Shown: positions 20,104 through 28,928 of the stretch, in pieces
Position numbering within the stretch: position 1 is the stretch's first letter
Layout: every line of letters starts with the position of its first letter
Assembly: GCA_017651225.1 (NCBI GenBank)
Contig: JAGCDF010000074.1
Coordinates: 1-64,000, forward strand
DNA: 64,000 nt
Origin: Bacteroidales bacterium
GTDB lineage: Bacteria; Bacteroidota; Bacteroidia; Bacteroidales; UBA932
Direction of reading: 5' to 3'
Program-made: the position numbers and the translations under genes
The notes under the pieces: generated by a model
The model's input: the letters and a program-made list of their open reading frames with translations, nothing else
What the model was told of the DNA's origin: nothing
Databases searched by the model: none

Positions 20104-21465
20104 TTAGTCGTTTTCTACCATTTCTTCATACAGGAGCGTCGGGTACTCGCCCGTGAAGCACGCCTGGCAAGGATCGGCGCAGCCGAAGCAGGAGTCGCGC
20201 GTGGACTCCGGGCTGAGGTAGCCCAGGGAGTCGGCGCCGAGCACCTGGCGGGCCTCCTCCAGCGTGCGGTGGGAGCAGAGGAGTTCCTCCTCGGTGGAGG
20301 TGTCCACGCCGTAGTGGCAGGTGTACTTCATCATCGGGCTGGCAATGCGGACGTGCACCTCCGTGGCGCCGGCTTCGCGCAGCATCTTGACGATCTTGAG
20401 CGAGGTCGTGCCGCGGACGATCGAGTCGTCCACCAGCACCACGCGCTTGCCGGCCACGATGCTACGCACCGGCGAGAGCTTCATCTTCACGCCCAGCTCG
20501 CGGAGCGACTGGACCGGCTGGATGAAGGTGCGGCCCACGTATTTGTGCTTCACCAGGCCCATCTCGTAAGGGATGCCGCTTTCCTCGGCGAAGCCCATGG
20601 CCGCGCTGAGGCTGGATTCGGGCACGCCCACCACGATGTCGGCCTCGACCGGATTCTCGCGGTAGAGGCGCCGGCCGGCTTCCTTGCGGTACGCGTGGAC
20701 GTTGCAGCCGTCGATGTCGCTGTCCGGACGGGCGAAGTAGATGTATTCCATCGCGCACATGCGGTGGCGGTTGAAGTGCGAATAGGTCGTGCTGCGCAGG
20801 CCGTGGTTGTCCATCGAGACGATCTCGCCGGGCTGGACGTCGCGGATGAACTGCGCGCCCATGATCTCGAAGGCGCAGGACTCGCTGCTGACCACGTAGC
20901 CGTCGCCCAGCTTGCCGATGCAGAGAGGCTTGATGCCGTACTTGTCGCGCGCGGCGTAGATGCGGTTCTTGGTCATGATCACGAAGGTGAAGCCGCCCTC
21001 AATCATGTTCAGGGCCTTGACGATGGTCGTGATGCGGTCCTCCTTGGTGCGGGACTTCTTGATCAGGTTCGCCAGCAGCTCGCTGTCGGTGCCGGTCTGG
21101 AAGATGGAACCGTGGCGTTCCAGGTACATCGTGATCTGGCGGGCGTTGATGAGGTTGCCCTCCCCCGCGATGGCGAAGTCGCCGGAATGGTGGCGGAAAA
21201 ACAGCGGCTCCACGTTGTCCAGGCCGCCCTTGGAAGCGTTGGCATACTTGACGCTGCCGATGCCGATCTTGCCGGGCAGGTGGTTCAGTTCTCCGTTGGT
21301 GAAGATCTCGCTCAGCAGGCCCTGTCCGCGGTAGCGGTGGCTCTCGCCCTTCGAGTCGAAGGTGATGATGCCGCCGCCTTCCTGGCCACGGTGCTGGAGG
21401 TTGTGCAGTCCGTAATAGATATAGGTCGATGCGCTCGGCACGCCATATACAGCAAGAACGCCCAT
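20104..21465 (-). CDS. purF: Amidophosphoribosyltransferase PurF lacking the catalytic N-terminal cysteine
   Basis: PurF normally makes phosphoribosylamine from PRPP and glutamine-derived ammonia. The 453-residue protein aligns over its full length, with QHRGQEGGGII at 24-34, the PRPP loop VVLVDDSIVRGTTS at 342-355, and cysteines 237, 383, 433 and 436 that correspond to the [4Fe-4S] ligands of the Bacillus enzyme. However, it begins MGVLAVYG where the family has (M)CG followed by two residues and G. A stop codon lies two codons upstream, so no longer version with Cys is possible. The glutamine-binding HVRYxTxG segment is SVKYANAS (71-78) and AHNGN is AGEGN (100-104). The transferase half looks intact, so it may use free ammonia or work with another glutaminase. 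Confidence 0.93.
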   Translation of the reverse strand: MGVLAVYGVPSASTYIYYGLHNLQHRGQEGGGIITFDSKGESHRYRGQGLLSEIFTNGELNHLPGKIGIGSVKYANASKGGLDNVEPLFFRHHSGDFAIAGEGNLINARQITMYLERHGSIFQTGTDSELLANLIKKSRTKEDRITTIVKALNMIEGGFTFVIMTKNRIYAARDKYGIKPLCIGKLGDGYVVSSESCAFEIMGAQFIRDVQPGEIVSMDNHGLRSTTYSHFNRHRMCAMEYIYFARPDSDIDGCNVHAYRKEAGRRLYRENPVEADIVVGVPESSLSAAMGFAEESGIPYEMGLVKHKYVGRTFIQPVQSLRELGVKMKLSPVRSIVAGKRVVLVDDSIVRGTTSLKIVKMLREAGATEVHVRIASPMMKYTCHYGVDTSTEEELLCSHRTLEEARQVLGADSLGYLSPESTRDSCFGCADPCQACFTGEYPTLLYEEMVEND

Positions 21466-21468
21466 AGC

Positions 21469-22188
21469 TTATTCAGTTACTTTTTTCAAACGGTTCAACA
21501 CATTGGTATAGCTCTCCACCACGCGGCTGAGGTCCAGGCGGAAGCGGTCTTTGTCCATCCGCTCGCCCGTGGCCTCGTCCCAGAGGCGGCAGGTGTCGGG
21601 GCTGATCTCGTCGGAGATGATGATGGCGCCCGAGTCGGAAGCCCGGCCGAACTCGATCTTCATGTCCACCAGCTCGATGCCGGCCTTGTGGAAGACGGGC
21701 TTGAGCAGGTCGTTCACCTTGCGGGCCGTGTTGTACATCTCGTCCAGCTCGCGGTAGGAGGCCAGGCCGAGCGCGACGGCGTGGTCGCGGTTGATGAGGG
21801 GATCGTCGAGCTCGTCGCTGTTGTAGCGGAGATCCACGATGGTGTTAGCATGGCGGAAGCCCTCCGGCACGCCCAGGCGGTAGGCCAGCGAGCCGGCGAT
21901 GCGGTTGTGCACCACCACCTGCAGGGGAATGATCTCGATTTTGCGGCAGAGCTGCTCCTGGTCGCCGATCTGGCGGATGAAGTGCGTCTCCACGCCGTTC
22001 TTGTTCAGGTAGTCCAGCAGGATGGCCGAAATCTGGTTGTCCAGGGCGCCCTTGCCGATGAAGCGGGCCCGCTTCACGTTGTTGTAAGCGACCGTCACAT
22101 CCTTGTAGCGGAAAATGACTTCGTCGGGATGGTCGGTCGCAAAGACCTGCTTCTCGTTGCCTTCGAAGATCAGTGCTCCTTTCTTCAT
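21469..22188 (-). CDS. purC: SAICAR synthetase (phosphoribosylaminoimidazole-succinocarboxamide synthase)
   Basis: PurC joins aspartate to CAIR with ATP. At 239 residues it is the short form, with FEGNEKQVF at the start, VVVHNRIAGSLAYRLG in the middle and the LVDMKIEFGR and DEISPDTCRLWD motifs near the end. From memory, Bacteroides species usually carry a longer PurC of about 310 residues, while Firmicutes carry this short form, so the type is unexpected. The gene sits three bases upstream of purF and six downstream of purL, as part of one operon. Confidence 0.95.
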   Translation of the reverse strand: MKKGALIFEGNEKQVFATDHPDEVIFRYKDVTVAYNNVKRARFIGKGALDNQISAILLDYLNKNGVETHFIRQIGDQEQLCRKIEIIPLQVVVHNRIAGSLAYRLGVPEGFRHANTIVDLRYNSDELDDPLINRDHAVALGLASYRELDEMYNTARKVNDLLKPVFHKAGIELVDMKIEFGRASDSGAIIISDEISPDTCRLWDEATGERMDKDRFRLDLSRVVESYTNVLNRLKKVTE

Positions 22189-22194
22189 GATTAT

Positions 22195-25100
22195 TTATTG
22201 GTTTTTCTTGAAATATTTCACGGCGTTGTCGAAGAGCGGCTGGTACAGCTCCTCCTCAATGTTCTTGAACACATTGGGCTCCCAGCGCTCCGTGTGGCCC
22301 ATCTTGCCCAGGATCTGGCCGCTCGGGCTGACGATGCCCTCGATGGCGTAGTAGGAGCCGTTCGGGTTGTACGGCGCCTCCATCGTGACCTCCTCGGAGA
22401 AGGGATCCACGTACTGGAAGGCCACCTGGCCCTTGGCGAAGAGCTCCTTCGCCAGCGCCTCGGAGACCATGAACTTGCCCTCGCCGTGGCTGACGGCGAT
22501 GGTGTGCAGGTCGCCGACGTTCATCCCGGCGAGCCAGGGCGAGCGGGTCGTGGCGACGCGCGTCGTGGCCATCTGGGAGATGTGGCGGTTGATGTCGTTG
22601 CGGAACAGGGTCGGGCTCTCGTGCGTGACCATCCCGAGGTGGCCGTACGGCAGCAGGCCGCTCTTGACGAGCGCCTGGAAGCCGTTGCAGATGCCCAGGA
22701 TGAGGCCGCCGCGCTCCAGCAGGCCCTCGATGGCCTGCGCCACGCGGGCGTTGTTGAGCACGTTGGCGATGAACTTGCCGCTGCCGTCCGGTTCGTCGCC
22801 GGCGGAGAAGCCGCCCGCGAGCATGAGGATCTGGCAGCCGTCGATCGCGCGCGCCATCTCGTCGATGGAGCTGAGCACGTCCGCGCCCGTGAGGTTGCGG
22901 AACACGCCGAACGTGACGTCGGCACCCGCCCGGCGGAACGCCTTCGCGGTGTCGTAGTCGCAGTTCGTGCCCGGGAAGACCGGGATGTAGACGAGCGGTT
23001 TTTCAACCGGAGCGCCCTTCCAGGACGGAGCTTTGTACTCCCCTTCCTGCTTAACTTTCAACATCTTGGTATGGGCGGCCGGAACGCGGGCCGGATAGAC
23101 TTTGGCGTACTTGCCGGCGTTCGCCTCCAGCAGGCGGTCGATCGAGATACGCTCGCCGCCGATGCGCAGCAGGCCGTCCTCGCCGGGCGTGACCTCACCA
23201 AGCAGGATGGCCTGCGGGAAGTCCAGCGCGTCCTCGGCCTCCACGAGGATGGAGCCGTAGCCGAGGTCGAAGAGCTGGCGCTCGTCCAGCTTGACGTTCA
23301 CGCCGAAGAGGTTGCCGAAGGCCATCTTGGCGAGGCCTTCCGCCACACCGCCGCGGCCCAGGGCCCAGGCGGACACCACGTTGCCCGTGGCGATCTGCTC
23401 GTGGACGAAGTCCCAGTTGGCTTTCAGCTGCTCGGTGTCCGGCATGCGGTTGGCCAGCGGGGTATGCTTGATCAGGTAGAGCTTGTTGCCCTCCCATTTG
23501 AGTTCCGGGGAGATGACGCGCCGGGCGTCCACCGTCGTCACGCCGAAGGCGATCAGGGTGGGCGGCACGCTGATGTGCTCGAAGGTGCCGCTCATCGAGT
23601 CCTTGCCGCCGATGGACGGCAGGCCGAAGGCGAGCTGCATCTTGAGCGCGCCGAGCAGCGCGGAAAGCGGCTTGCCCCAGCTGTGCGGGTCGGCCGTCAT
23701 GCGCTCGAAGTACTCCTGGTAGGAGAAGCGCATGCCCGACCATTCGCCGCCCGCAGCGACGACCTTCGCGCAGGCGTCCACCACCGCGTATGCGGCGCCG
23801 TGGTACGGGCTCCAACTCGACAGGAACGGGTCGTAGCCGAAGGCCATCATGCTGGCCGTGTCGGTGTAGCCGTCGGCGGGGAGCTTCTGCACGGACACCT
23901 GTGTCTCCGTGGCCTGCAGGGCGCCGCCGTACGGCATGAGCACCGTGGAGCGGCCGATCGTGGAGTCGAACATCTCCACGAGGCCCTTCTGGGAGGCCAC
24001 GTTGGGGTCGGACAGGGTCGCGACCATCTTTTCTTTCAGGGTCTCGCCCGCCGGCTCGCGGCGGAACGGGTCGATGTTCTCGACAGCCCCGATGACCGCC
24101 TTGGAATAGTGCTTCGCACCGGCGCTGTCGATGAACTCGCGGGAGAGGTCGGCGACCGTCTCGCCGTGGTAGCTCATGCGCATGCGGCCGCGGTCCGTCA
24201 CGTCGGCGACGTGCGTCACTTCGACGTTCTCTTCAGCGCACAGCGCCTCGAAGGCCGCGCGGTCCTTCGCTTCCACCACCACGGCCATGCGCTCCTGGGA
24301 CTCGCTGATGGCGAGCTCGGTAGCGTTCAGGCCGCTGTATTTGGTCGGCACGCGGTCCAGGTAGATGTCCAGGCCGGGGGCCAGTTCGCCGATGGCGACG
24401 CTCACGCCGCCCGCGCCGAAGTCGTTCGATTTCTTGATGAGGCGCGTCACGTCCGGGCGGCGGAAGAGCCGCTGGAGCTTGCGCTCCTCCGGGGCGTTAC
24501 CCTTCTGGACCTCGCTGCCGCAGGTCTCGAGCGAGGCGCCCGTGTGCTCCTTGGAGGAGCCGGTGGCGCCGCCGATGCCGTCACGGCCCGTGCGGCCGCC
24601 CAGCAGGAGGATCACGTCGCCCGGAGCGGGGCTCTCGCGGCGGACGTTCTCCGCCTTGACGGCGCCCACCACGGCGCCCACTTCGAGGCGCTTGGCCGTG
24701 TAGCCGGGGTGATAGATTTCACGCACGTGCGTGGTGGCGAGGCCGATCTGGTTGCCGTAGCTGGAATAGCCGTGGGCCGCCTTGCGGCTGATCATGCGCT
24801 GCGGGAGCTTGCCCGCCAGGGTGTCCTTCACGGCGGCGTTGATGTCGCCGGCGCCCGTCACGCGCATCGCCTGGTATACGTAGGCCCGGCCGGAAAGCGG
24901 GTCGCGGATGGCGCCGCCCAGACAGGTGGCCGCGCCGCCGAACGGCTCGATTTCGGTCGGATGGTTGTGCGTCTCATTCTTGAACTGCAGCAGCCACTTC
25001 TCCGGCTGCCCGTCCACTTCCACGTCCACGAAGATGCTGCAGGCGTTGTTCTCTTCGCTCTGCTCCAGGTCCTCCAACAGGCCGCGCTTGCGCAGCACGC

Positions 25101-25923
25101 GGGCGCCGATCGTGGCGAGCTCCATCAGGCAGAGGCTCTTCTGCTCGCGGCCCAGCTCCTTGCGGACGGACAGGAATTCGCGGTATTCCGCCTCAATCTC
25201 CTCCTTGGCGAAGGAATCGTCCACGCGGACGTCCGTCAGTTCGGTGGTGAAGGTCGTGTGGCGGCAGTGGTCACTCCAGTAGGTGTCGAGGATGCGCAGC
25301 TCCGTCTCGGACGGATCGCGGCCCTCCTTCGTGAAATAGCGCACCACCTCGGCGAGGTCGTCCGTGTTCATCGCCAGGCCCCACTGCTTGCAGAAGGCGG
25401 CGTACTCGGCGGGCTGCATCTTCGTGAAGCCCGCGAGCGAGGCCAGCGGCTTCACGTCCGCCTTGCCTTCCGGCTGCAGGCGGCCGAGGTCCTTGGGCCG
25501 GGATTCCACCACGTTGATGTAGTAGTGGCGGATGGCGGCGAGCGCCTCGTCGGAGAGGTCGTCGTCGAAGATGAGCAGGCGCGAGGAGCGGATCTGCACC
25601 TCGGCCGCCGGGTCGATCAGGTGGACACAGTCCAGGGCCGAGGAGGCCCGCTGGTCGAACTGGCCGGGAATGTATTCGACGGCCAGGTATTTCTTGCCTT
25701 CGAGCGGGCAGTCGTCCGTCACGGTGTCCGTGACCACCTCGCCAAAGACCGTGTAGCGGCATTTCTCCAACAGCTCGTCGGAGAAGCCGAACAAATCATA
25801 GACATTCAGGAGCCGCAGGGTACGCAGCGAGAGAGAAAGGTTTTCGTTGAACTCGTTCTTGAGGCTCTGCGCCTCAACCTGGAACTCCGAACACTTTTCT
25901 ACGAAGATGCGGTGTGCATTCAT
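22195..25923 (-). CDS. purL: Phosphoribosylformylglycinamidine synthase, single-chain PurL
   Basis: PurL converts FGAR to FGAM using ATP and glutamine. The 1242-residue chain contains an N-terminal PurS-like region, two AIR-synthase-like halves (KNETHNHPTEIEPFGGAAT and FGAGGVSVAIGEL are visible) and a C-terminal class I glutaminase with AGGFSAGDEPDG and nucleophile Cys in LGICNGFQ. The N-terminus (RIFVEKCSEFQVEAQSL) resembles the large PurL of Clostridia as I recall it, rather than the usual Bacteroides or gamma-proteobacterial version. Its glutaminase active site is intact, unlike that of PurF in the same operon. Confidence 0.95.
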   Translation of the reverse strand: MNAHRIFVEKCSEFQVEAQSLKNEFNENLSLSLRTLRLLNVYDLFGFSDELLEKCRYTVFGEVVTDTVTDDCPLEGKKYLAVEYIPGQFDQRASSALDCVHLIDPAAEVQIRSSRLLIFDDDLSDEALAAIRHYYINVVESRPKDLGRLQPEGKADVKPLASLAGFTKMQPAEYAAFCKQWGLAMNTDDLAEVVRYFTKEGRDPSETELRILDTYWSDHCRHTTFTTELTDVRVDDSFAKEEIEAEYREFLSVRKELGREQKSLCLMELATIGARVLRKRGLLEDLEQSEENNACSIFVDVEVDGQPEKWLLQFKNETHNHPTEIEPFGGAATCLGGAIRDPLSGRAYVYQAMRVTGAGDINAAVKDTLAGKLPQRMISRKAAHGYSSYGNQIGLATTHVREIYHPGYTAKRLEVGAVVGAVKAENVRRESPAPGDVILLLGGRTGRDGIGGATGSSKEHTGASLETCGSEVQKGNAPEERKLQRLFRRPDVTRLIKKSNDFGAGGVSVAIGELAPGLDIYLDRVPTKYSGLNATELAISESQERMAVVVEAKDRAAFEALCAEENVEVTHVADVTDRGRMRMSYHGETVADLSREFIDSAGAKHYSKAVIGAVENIDPFRREPAGETLKEKMVATLSDPNVASQKGLVEMFDSTIGRSTVLMPYGGALQATETQVSVQKLPADGYTDTASMMAFGYDPFLSSWSPYHGAAYAVVDACAKVVAAGGEWSGMRFSYQEYFERMTADPHSWGKPLSALLGALKMQLAFGLPSIGGKDSMSGTFEHISVPPTLIAFGVTTVDARRVISPELKWEGNKLYLIKHTPLANRMPDTEQLKANWDFVHEQIATGNVVSAWALGRGGVAEGLAKMAFGNLFGVNVKLDERQLFDLGYGSILVEAEDALDFPQAILLGEVTPGEDGLLRIGGERISIDRLLEANAGKYAKVYPARVPAAHTKMLKVKQEGEYKAPSWKGAPVEKPLVYIPVFPGTNCDYDTAKAFRRAGADVTFGVFRNLTGADVLSSIDEMARAIDGCQILMLAGGFSAGDEPDGSGKFIANVLNNARVAQAIEGLLERGGLILGICNGFQALVKSGLLPYGHLGMVTHESPTLFRNDINRHISQMATTRVATTRSPWLAGMNVGDLHTIAVSHGEGKFMVSEALAKELFAKGQVAFQYVDPFSEEVTMEAPYNPNGSYYAIEGIVSPSGQILGKMGHTERWEPNVFKNIEEELYQPLFDNAVKYFKKNQ

Positions 25924-25926
25924 AAT

Positions 25927-26394
25927 TTATATCTCGGTTTGAAGGACCTTTTCTGCCTGTTTCTTCCGGAAGTCCTCCAGCTTGGCCGCAAGGCCGGCGT
26001 CCTGGAGGGCGAGCATGGCGATCGCGTAGAGGGCGGCATTCTTGGCTCCGTCGATCGCCATCGTGGCGACGGGAATGCCTGAGGGCATCTGTACGATAGA
26101 CAGCAGGGAATCCAGCCCGTTCAGCGCCTTGCTCTTGATCGGGATGCCGATCACCGGGAGCGAAGTCAGGGCGGCCGCCATGCCGGGCAGGTGGGCGGCG
26201 CCGCCGGCGCCGGCGATCACGATGCCCACGCCGCGGTCGCGGGCCGTGGCCATGTACTCACTGAAGAACTGCGGTGTGCGGTGTGCGCTGATGACTTTTT
26301 TTTCGTAGGGGACCCCGAACTGTTCGAGGGTCTCGCAAGCGGCTGACATCACCTCCCAGTCGCTCTTGGATCCCATGATAATGCTGACTTTCAT
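25927..26394 (-). CDS. purE: N5-carboxyaminoimidazole ribonucleotide mutase (class I PurE)
   Basis: PurE rearranges N5-CAIR to CAIR. The 155-residue protein has GSKSDW at the start, SAHRTP and [12 protein letters not shown], the signature of class I enzymes that normally work with PurK. No purK is present in this window, so it must be elsewhere. I chose the start [13 protein letters not shown], since longer frames would begin upstream of the predicted transcription start. It is the first gene of the purine operon and lies three bases before purL. Confidence 0.95.
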   Translation of the reverse strand: MKVSIIMGSKSDWEVMSAACETLEQFGVPYEKKVISAHRTPQFFSEYMATARDRGVGIVIAGAGGAAHLPGMAAALTSLPVIGIPIKSKALNGLDSLLSIVQMPSGIPVATMAIDGAKNAALYAIAMLALQDAGLAAKLEDFRKKQAEKVLQTEI

Positions 26395-26412
26395 ACTCGA
26401 ACTAACAAGCTG

Positions 26413-26444
26413 CAAATTTACAACAAACTGAAACTCCTTGCAAG
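26413..26444 (-). promoter_or_regulatory. Promoter of the purine operon
   Basis: On the minus strand CTTG (26444-26441), a 20-base spacer and TAAATTTG (26420-26413) fit the Bacteroidota consensus with one mismatch. Transcription is predicted to begin about 15 bases before purE, leaving no room for a riboswitch, so regulation must be at initiation. Confidence 0.78.
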
Positions 26445-26534
26445 GAAAGTTATCGACATTTTTACCCTTTACATTGTTAATAACTTTTTACGCACGTGCG
26501 TGCAATTTGCGCGGGCGCGACGGGATTTTTTCCG

Positions 26535-26542
26535 TACCTTTG
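26535..26542 (+). promoter_or_regulatory. -7 box of the mgtC-pyrC transcript
   Basis: TACCTTTG matches TAnnTTTG and lies about 30 bases before the mgtC-like start codon. No TTTG is found at the usual -33 distance; the nearest is 25 bases upstream. It is divergent from the purine operon promoter. Confidence 0.5.
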
Positions 26543-26573
26543 TCAGTTGGATTAACCCATTACCCAAAACCGT

Positions 26574-27203
26574 ATGACACTCGCCCTGGAATTATCCATC
26601 CGCCTGGTAGGCGCCGCCCTGCTCGGAGCGGCCATCGGCTATGAGCGCGAAATACGCGGCAAGGGGGCCGGCCTCCGGACCCATATGCTCGTGGCGCTGG
26701 GCTCGGCCCTGTTCATGACTATTTCCATCTACGGTTTCCCGGACGCCAGCAAGTTCGACGCCTCGCGCGTCGCCGCCGGCGTCGTGGGCGGCCTCGGTTT
26801 CCTCTGCGCCGGCATCATCATGAAGAACCGCCACATCAGCGGCCTGACCACCGCGGCCGGTCTCTGGGTGACGGGCGCCGTGGGCCTGGGCATGGGCGGC
26901 GGCATGTACGAGCTGAGCATTCTCTGCACCTTCCTGATGATCCTCTGTCTCGAGGTCATGCACTTCCTCATCCCCAGCATGGGCGACCGCCAGATCACGG
27001 CCACCCTCTCCGCCGCGGACGACAAGGTCCTGCAGGCGGCGATCGAGTCCCTGGGCAAGCAGGTGGTGTGGTTCGCCATCCTGCGCGAGGGCGAGCTCGT
27101 CAAGGCGGAGATCAACCTGCGTACCAACAAGAAAGAAAGCCCGCTCGCGCTGCTGGAACGCCTTTCGGCGATGCCCGGCATCCGGGTGGAAATCATGGAG
27201 TAA
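26574..27203 (+). CDS. MgtC/SapB family membrane protein
   Basis: The 209-residue protein has an N-terminal hydrophobic domain of about four to five helices with the family hallmarks GAAIGYEREIRGKGAGLRTH and GLGFLCAGII, ISGLTTAAGLW, followed by a soluble C-terminal domain of about 80 residues with an ACT-like pattern. MgtC-type proteins are inner-membrane proteins linked to magnesium or phosphate homeostasis and F-ATPase control in other bacteria. Its stop codon abuts the pyrC start codon, so the two are co-transcribed. The functional link to pyrimidine synthesis is unclear. Confidence 0.88.
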   Translation: MTLALELSIRLVGAALLGAAIGYEREIRGKGAGLRTHMLVALGSALFMTISIYGFPDASKFDASRVAAGVVGGLGFLCAGIIMKNRHISGLTTAAGLWVTGAVGLGMGGGMYELSILCTFLMILCLEVMHFLIPSMGDRQITATLSAADDKVLQAAIESLGKQVVWFAILREGELVKAEINLRTNKKESPLALLERLSAMPGIRVEIME

Positions 27204-28466
27204 ATGGACAGACTGCTCAAAGGAGGAACCCTGATCGACGCCGCCGGCCAGCGCCGGGGCGACGTACTCATCCGCGACGGCCGCATCGCCGCCATCGGGC
27301 CCGACATCGTCGAGGCCTCCGGCGCACAGGTCGTGGACTGCAGCGGGAAGTGGATCTCCGCCGGCTTCGTCGACGTCCACGTCCATTTCCGCGAGCCCGG
27401 CCAGAGCTATAAGGAGACCATCCGCACCGGCTCGCTGGCGGCCGCGCACGGCGGCTACACGACCGTCTGCGCGATGCCGAACCTCAACCCCGTGCCCGAC
27501 AGCCCCGAGACCCTCGCCCTGGAGCAGGAGATCATCGACCGCGACGCCTGCATCGAGGTCCTCCCCTACGCCGCCATCACGCGCGGCCGCCGGGGGCTGG
27601 AGCCCGTGGACATCGCCGCGCTGAAGGGCCGCTGCTGCGCCTTCTCCGACGACGGCAGCGGCGTGCAGGACGAGGCCATGATGCGCCGCGCCATGCAGGC
27701 CGCCGCCCGCGAGGGTGTGATCATCGCCGCGCACTGCGAGGACAACAAGCTGCTGCGCGGCGGCTATATCCACGACGGCCGCTACGCCGCGGCCCACGGT
27801 CACAAGGGCATCTGCTCGGAGAGCGAGTGGGGCCAGATCGCGCGGGATCTCCGGCTTGCGGAGGAGACCGGCTGCCGTTACCACGTCTGCCATATCTCCT
27901 GCGCGGAGAGCGTGTCGCTCATCCGTGAGGCCAAGGCCCGCGGGGTGCGCGTCACCTGCGAGACGGGGCCGCATTACCTCAGCCTCTGCGAGGACGACCT
28001 CCAGGAGGACGGACGTTTCAAGATGAATCCCCCGCTGCGCCGCGCCGAGGACCGCGAGGCCCTCATCGAAGGCCTGCGCGACGGCACCATCGACGCCGTG
28101 GCCACGGACCACGCGCCGCACAGCGCCGAGGAGAAGGCCCGCGGGCTCGCCCGCAGCGCCATGGGCGTCGTCGGGCTGGAGACGGCCTGGGCGGTGCTCT
28201 ATACCGACCTCGTCCTGCCCGGCAAGGTCTCCGTGGAGCGTGTGGTGGAGGCCCTGACCTCCGGCCCCCGCGCCGCCTTCGGGCTGGCCGGCGGCCTGCA
28301 CCCCGGCGAGCGCGCCGACCTCACGGTCATCGACCCCGACGCCGCCTGGACGGTGGATCCGGCGGACTTCCTGTCCCTCGGCAAGGCCACGCCCTTCGCG
28401 GGCAAGCCCGTCCGCAGCCGCATCATCCTGACCCTGAAAGACGGAGAGCCCGTCTGGGAAGCCTAA
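27204..28466 (+). CDS. pyrC: Dihydroorotase (class I)
   Basis: The enzyme closes carbamoyl-aspartate to dihydroorotate. The 420-residue amidohydrolase has the first metal pair His59/His61 in FVDVHVHFREPG, FSDDGSGV where class I enzymes place a bridging acidic residue, the HCED and CHIS histidines, and TDHAPH with the catalytic Asp. The start codon directly follows the mgtC-like stop. It is separated from the pyrK-D-F-E-B operon by a long intergenic region with its own promoter, so the two pyrimidine units are independently controlled. All metal ligands appear present, so an inactive paralogue is unlikely. Confidence 0.95.
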   Translation: MDRLLKGGTLIDAAGQRRGDVLIRDGRIAAIGPDIVEASGAQVVDCSGKWISAGFVDVHVHFREPGQSYKETIRTGSLAAAHGGYTTVCAMPNLNPVPDSPETLALEQEIIDRDACIEVLPYAAITRGRRGLEPVDIAALKGRCCAFSDDGSGVQDEAMMRRAMQAAAREGVIIAAHCEDNKLLRGGYIHDGRYAAAHGHKGICSESEWGQIARDLRLAEETGCRYHVCHISCAESVSLIREAKARGVRVTCETGPHYLSLCEDDLQEDGRFKMNPPLRRAEDREALIEGLRDGTIDAVATDHAPHSAEEKARGLARSAMGVVGLETAWAVLYTDLVLPGKVSVERVVEALTSGPRAAFGLAGGLHPGERADLTVIDPDAAWTVDPADFLSLGKATPFAGKPVRSRIILTLKDGEPVWEA

Positions 28467-28538
28467 TCCCAGAACACCAGCAGTTTTTTGCCAGGGCGCC
28501 GACCCGGCCCATAGTCGGCTTGCCCCGGAATCCCAACA

Positions 28539-28664
28539 GGCGTCCACAAAACCGGCCACTGGTGCAATAAAAGTGGATACCTGTCGCTCAAAACGCCCCT
28601 TTTGAGCAGAATCCAGGGGGAGGTATCCAGAAATATTGCATAAGATGACGATTTTTTGGACACC
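28539..28664. repeat. Large four-arm hairpin element with a nested hairpin, word GGTATCCAC
   Basis: Arms GGCGTCCAC (28539), GTGGATACC (28573), GGTATCCAG (28622) and TTGGACACC (28656) alternate in orientation with spacings 34/49/34 and two loops of exactly 25 bases. The linker between the two hairpins contains a further perfect hairpin, GCTCAAAA with TTTTGAGC (28586-28607). Confidence 0.7.
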
Positions 28665-28683
28665 TATCCACGGCGATACACTA

Positions 28684-28766
28684 CCGGGGGCAAAAACGCC
28701 CCATTTTGCCCCTGGCAACCAGAAATATCTGTCGCCAGGGGCAATACAAGGCTCCAGCGCCCCTGG
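28684..28766. repeat. Twin-hairpin element, word CCAGGGGC
   Basis: Arms CCGGGGGC (28684), GCCCCTGG (28708), CCAGGGGC (28735) and GCCCCTGG (28759) give spacings 24/27/24, two 16-base loops and a 51-base period. A second copy with identical geometry is at 47125-47207. Confidence 0.82.
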
Positions 28767-28787
28767 CAGGGCGTAGATTTGGAAATC

Positions 28788-28797
28788 TCGGCGCCGA
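28788..28797. repeat. Isolated TCGGCGCCGA arm of a degraded element
   Basis: One intact 10-bp word is followed 22-23 bases later by GGGTCCGA, a partial second arm, which is the spacing of the full TCGG elements at 13.5 and 47.0 kb. The rest is not recognisable. Confidence 0.45.
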
Positions 28798-28907
28798 TAT
28801 CGGGCAAAAATGGGTCCGACTTCTACGCCGGGATCGGCAGGGCTGCAGCCATCCGGTCAAAAAATGACCGTCTGCCTGCACCCTGCCGCTCTACCGGCTC
28901 CGAAGTC

Positions 28908-28928
28908 ATTCCGGACTTGACCCGGAAT
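28908..28928. repeat. Short palindromic repeat ATTCCGG-N7-CCGGAAT
   Basis: ATTCCGG and CCGGAAT flank ACTTGAC within GTCATTCCGGACTTGACC. It resembles the dispersed palindromes found in many bacterial genomes and is related in layout to the palindrome inside the M3 peptidase gene (49168-49188). Confidence 0.6.

Noticed and set aside
19129..26082. Very long open frame on the plus strand opposite purL, purC, purF and purM (over 2300 codons)
   Set aside because: It is the complement of well-identified genes. High GC at third codon positions removes stop codons from the opposite strand, and the translation is an Ala/Val/His/Arg/Leu-rich sequence with no domain.
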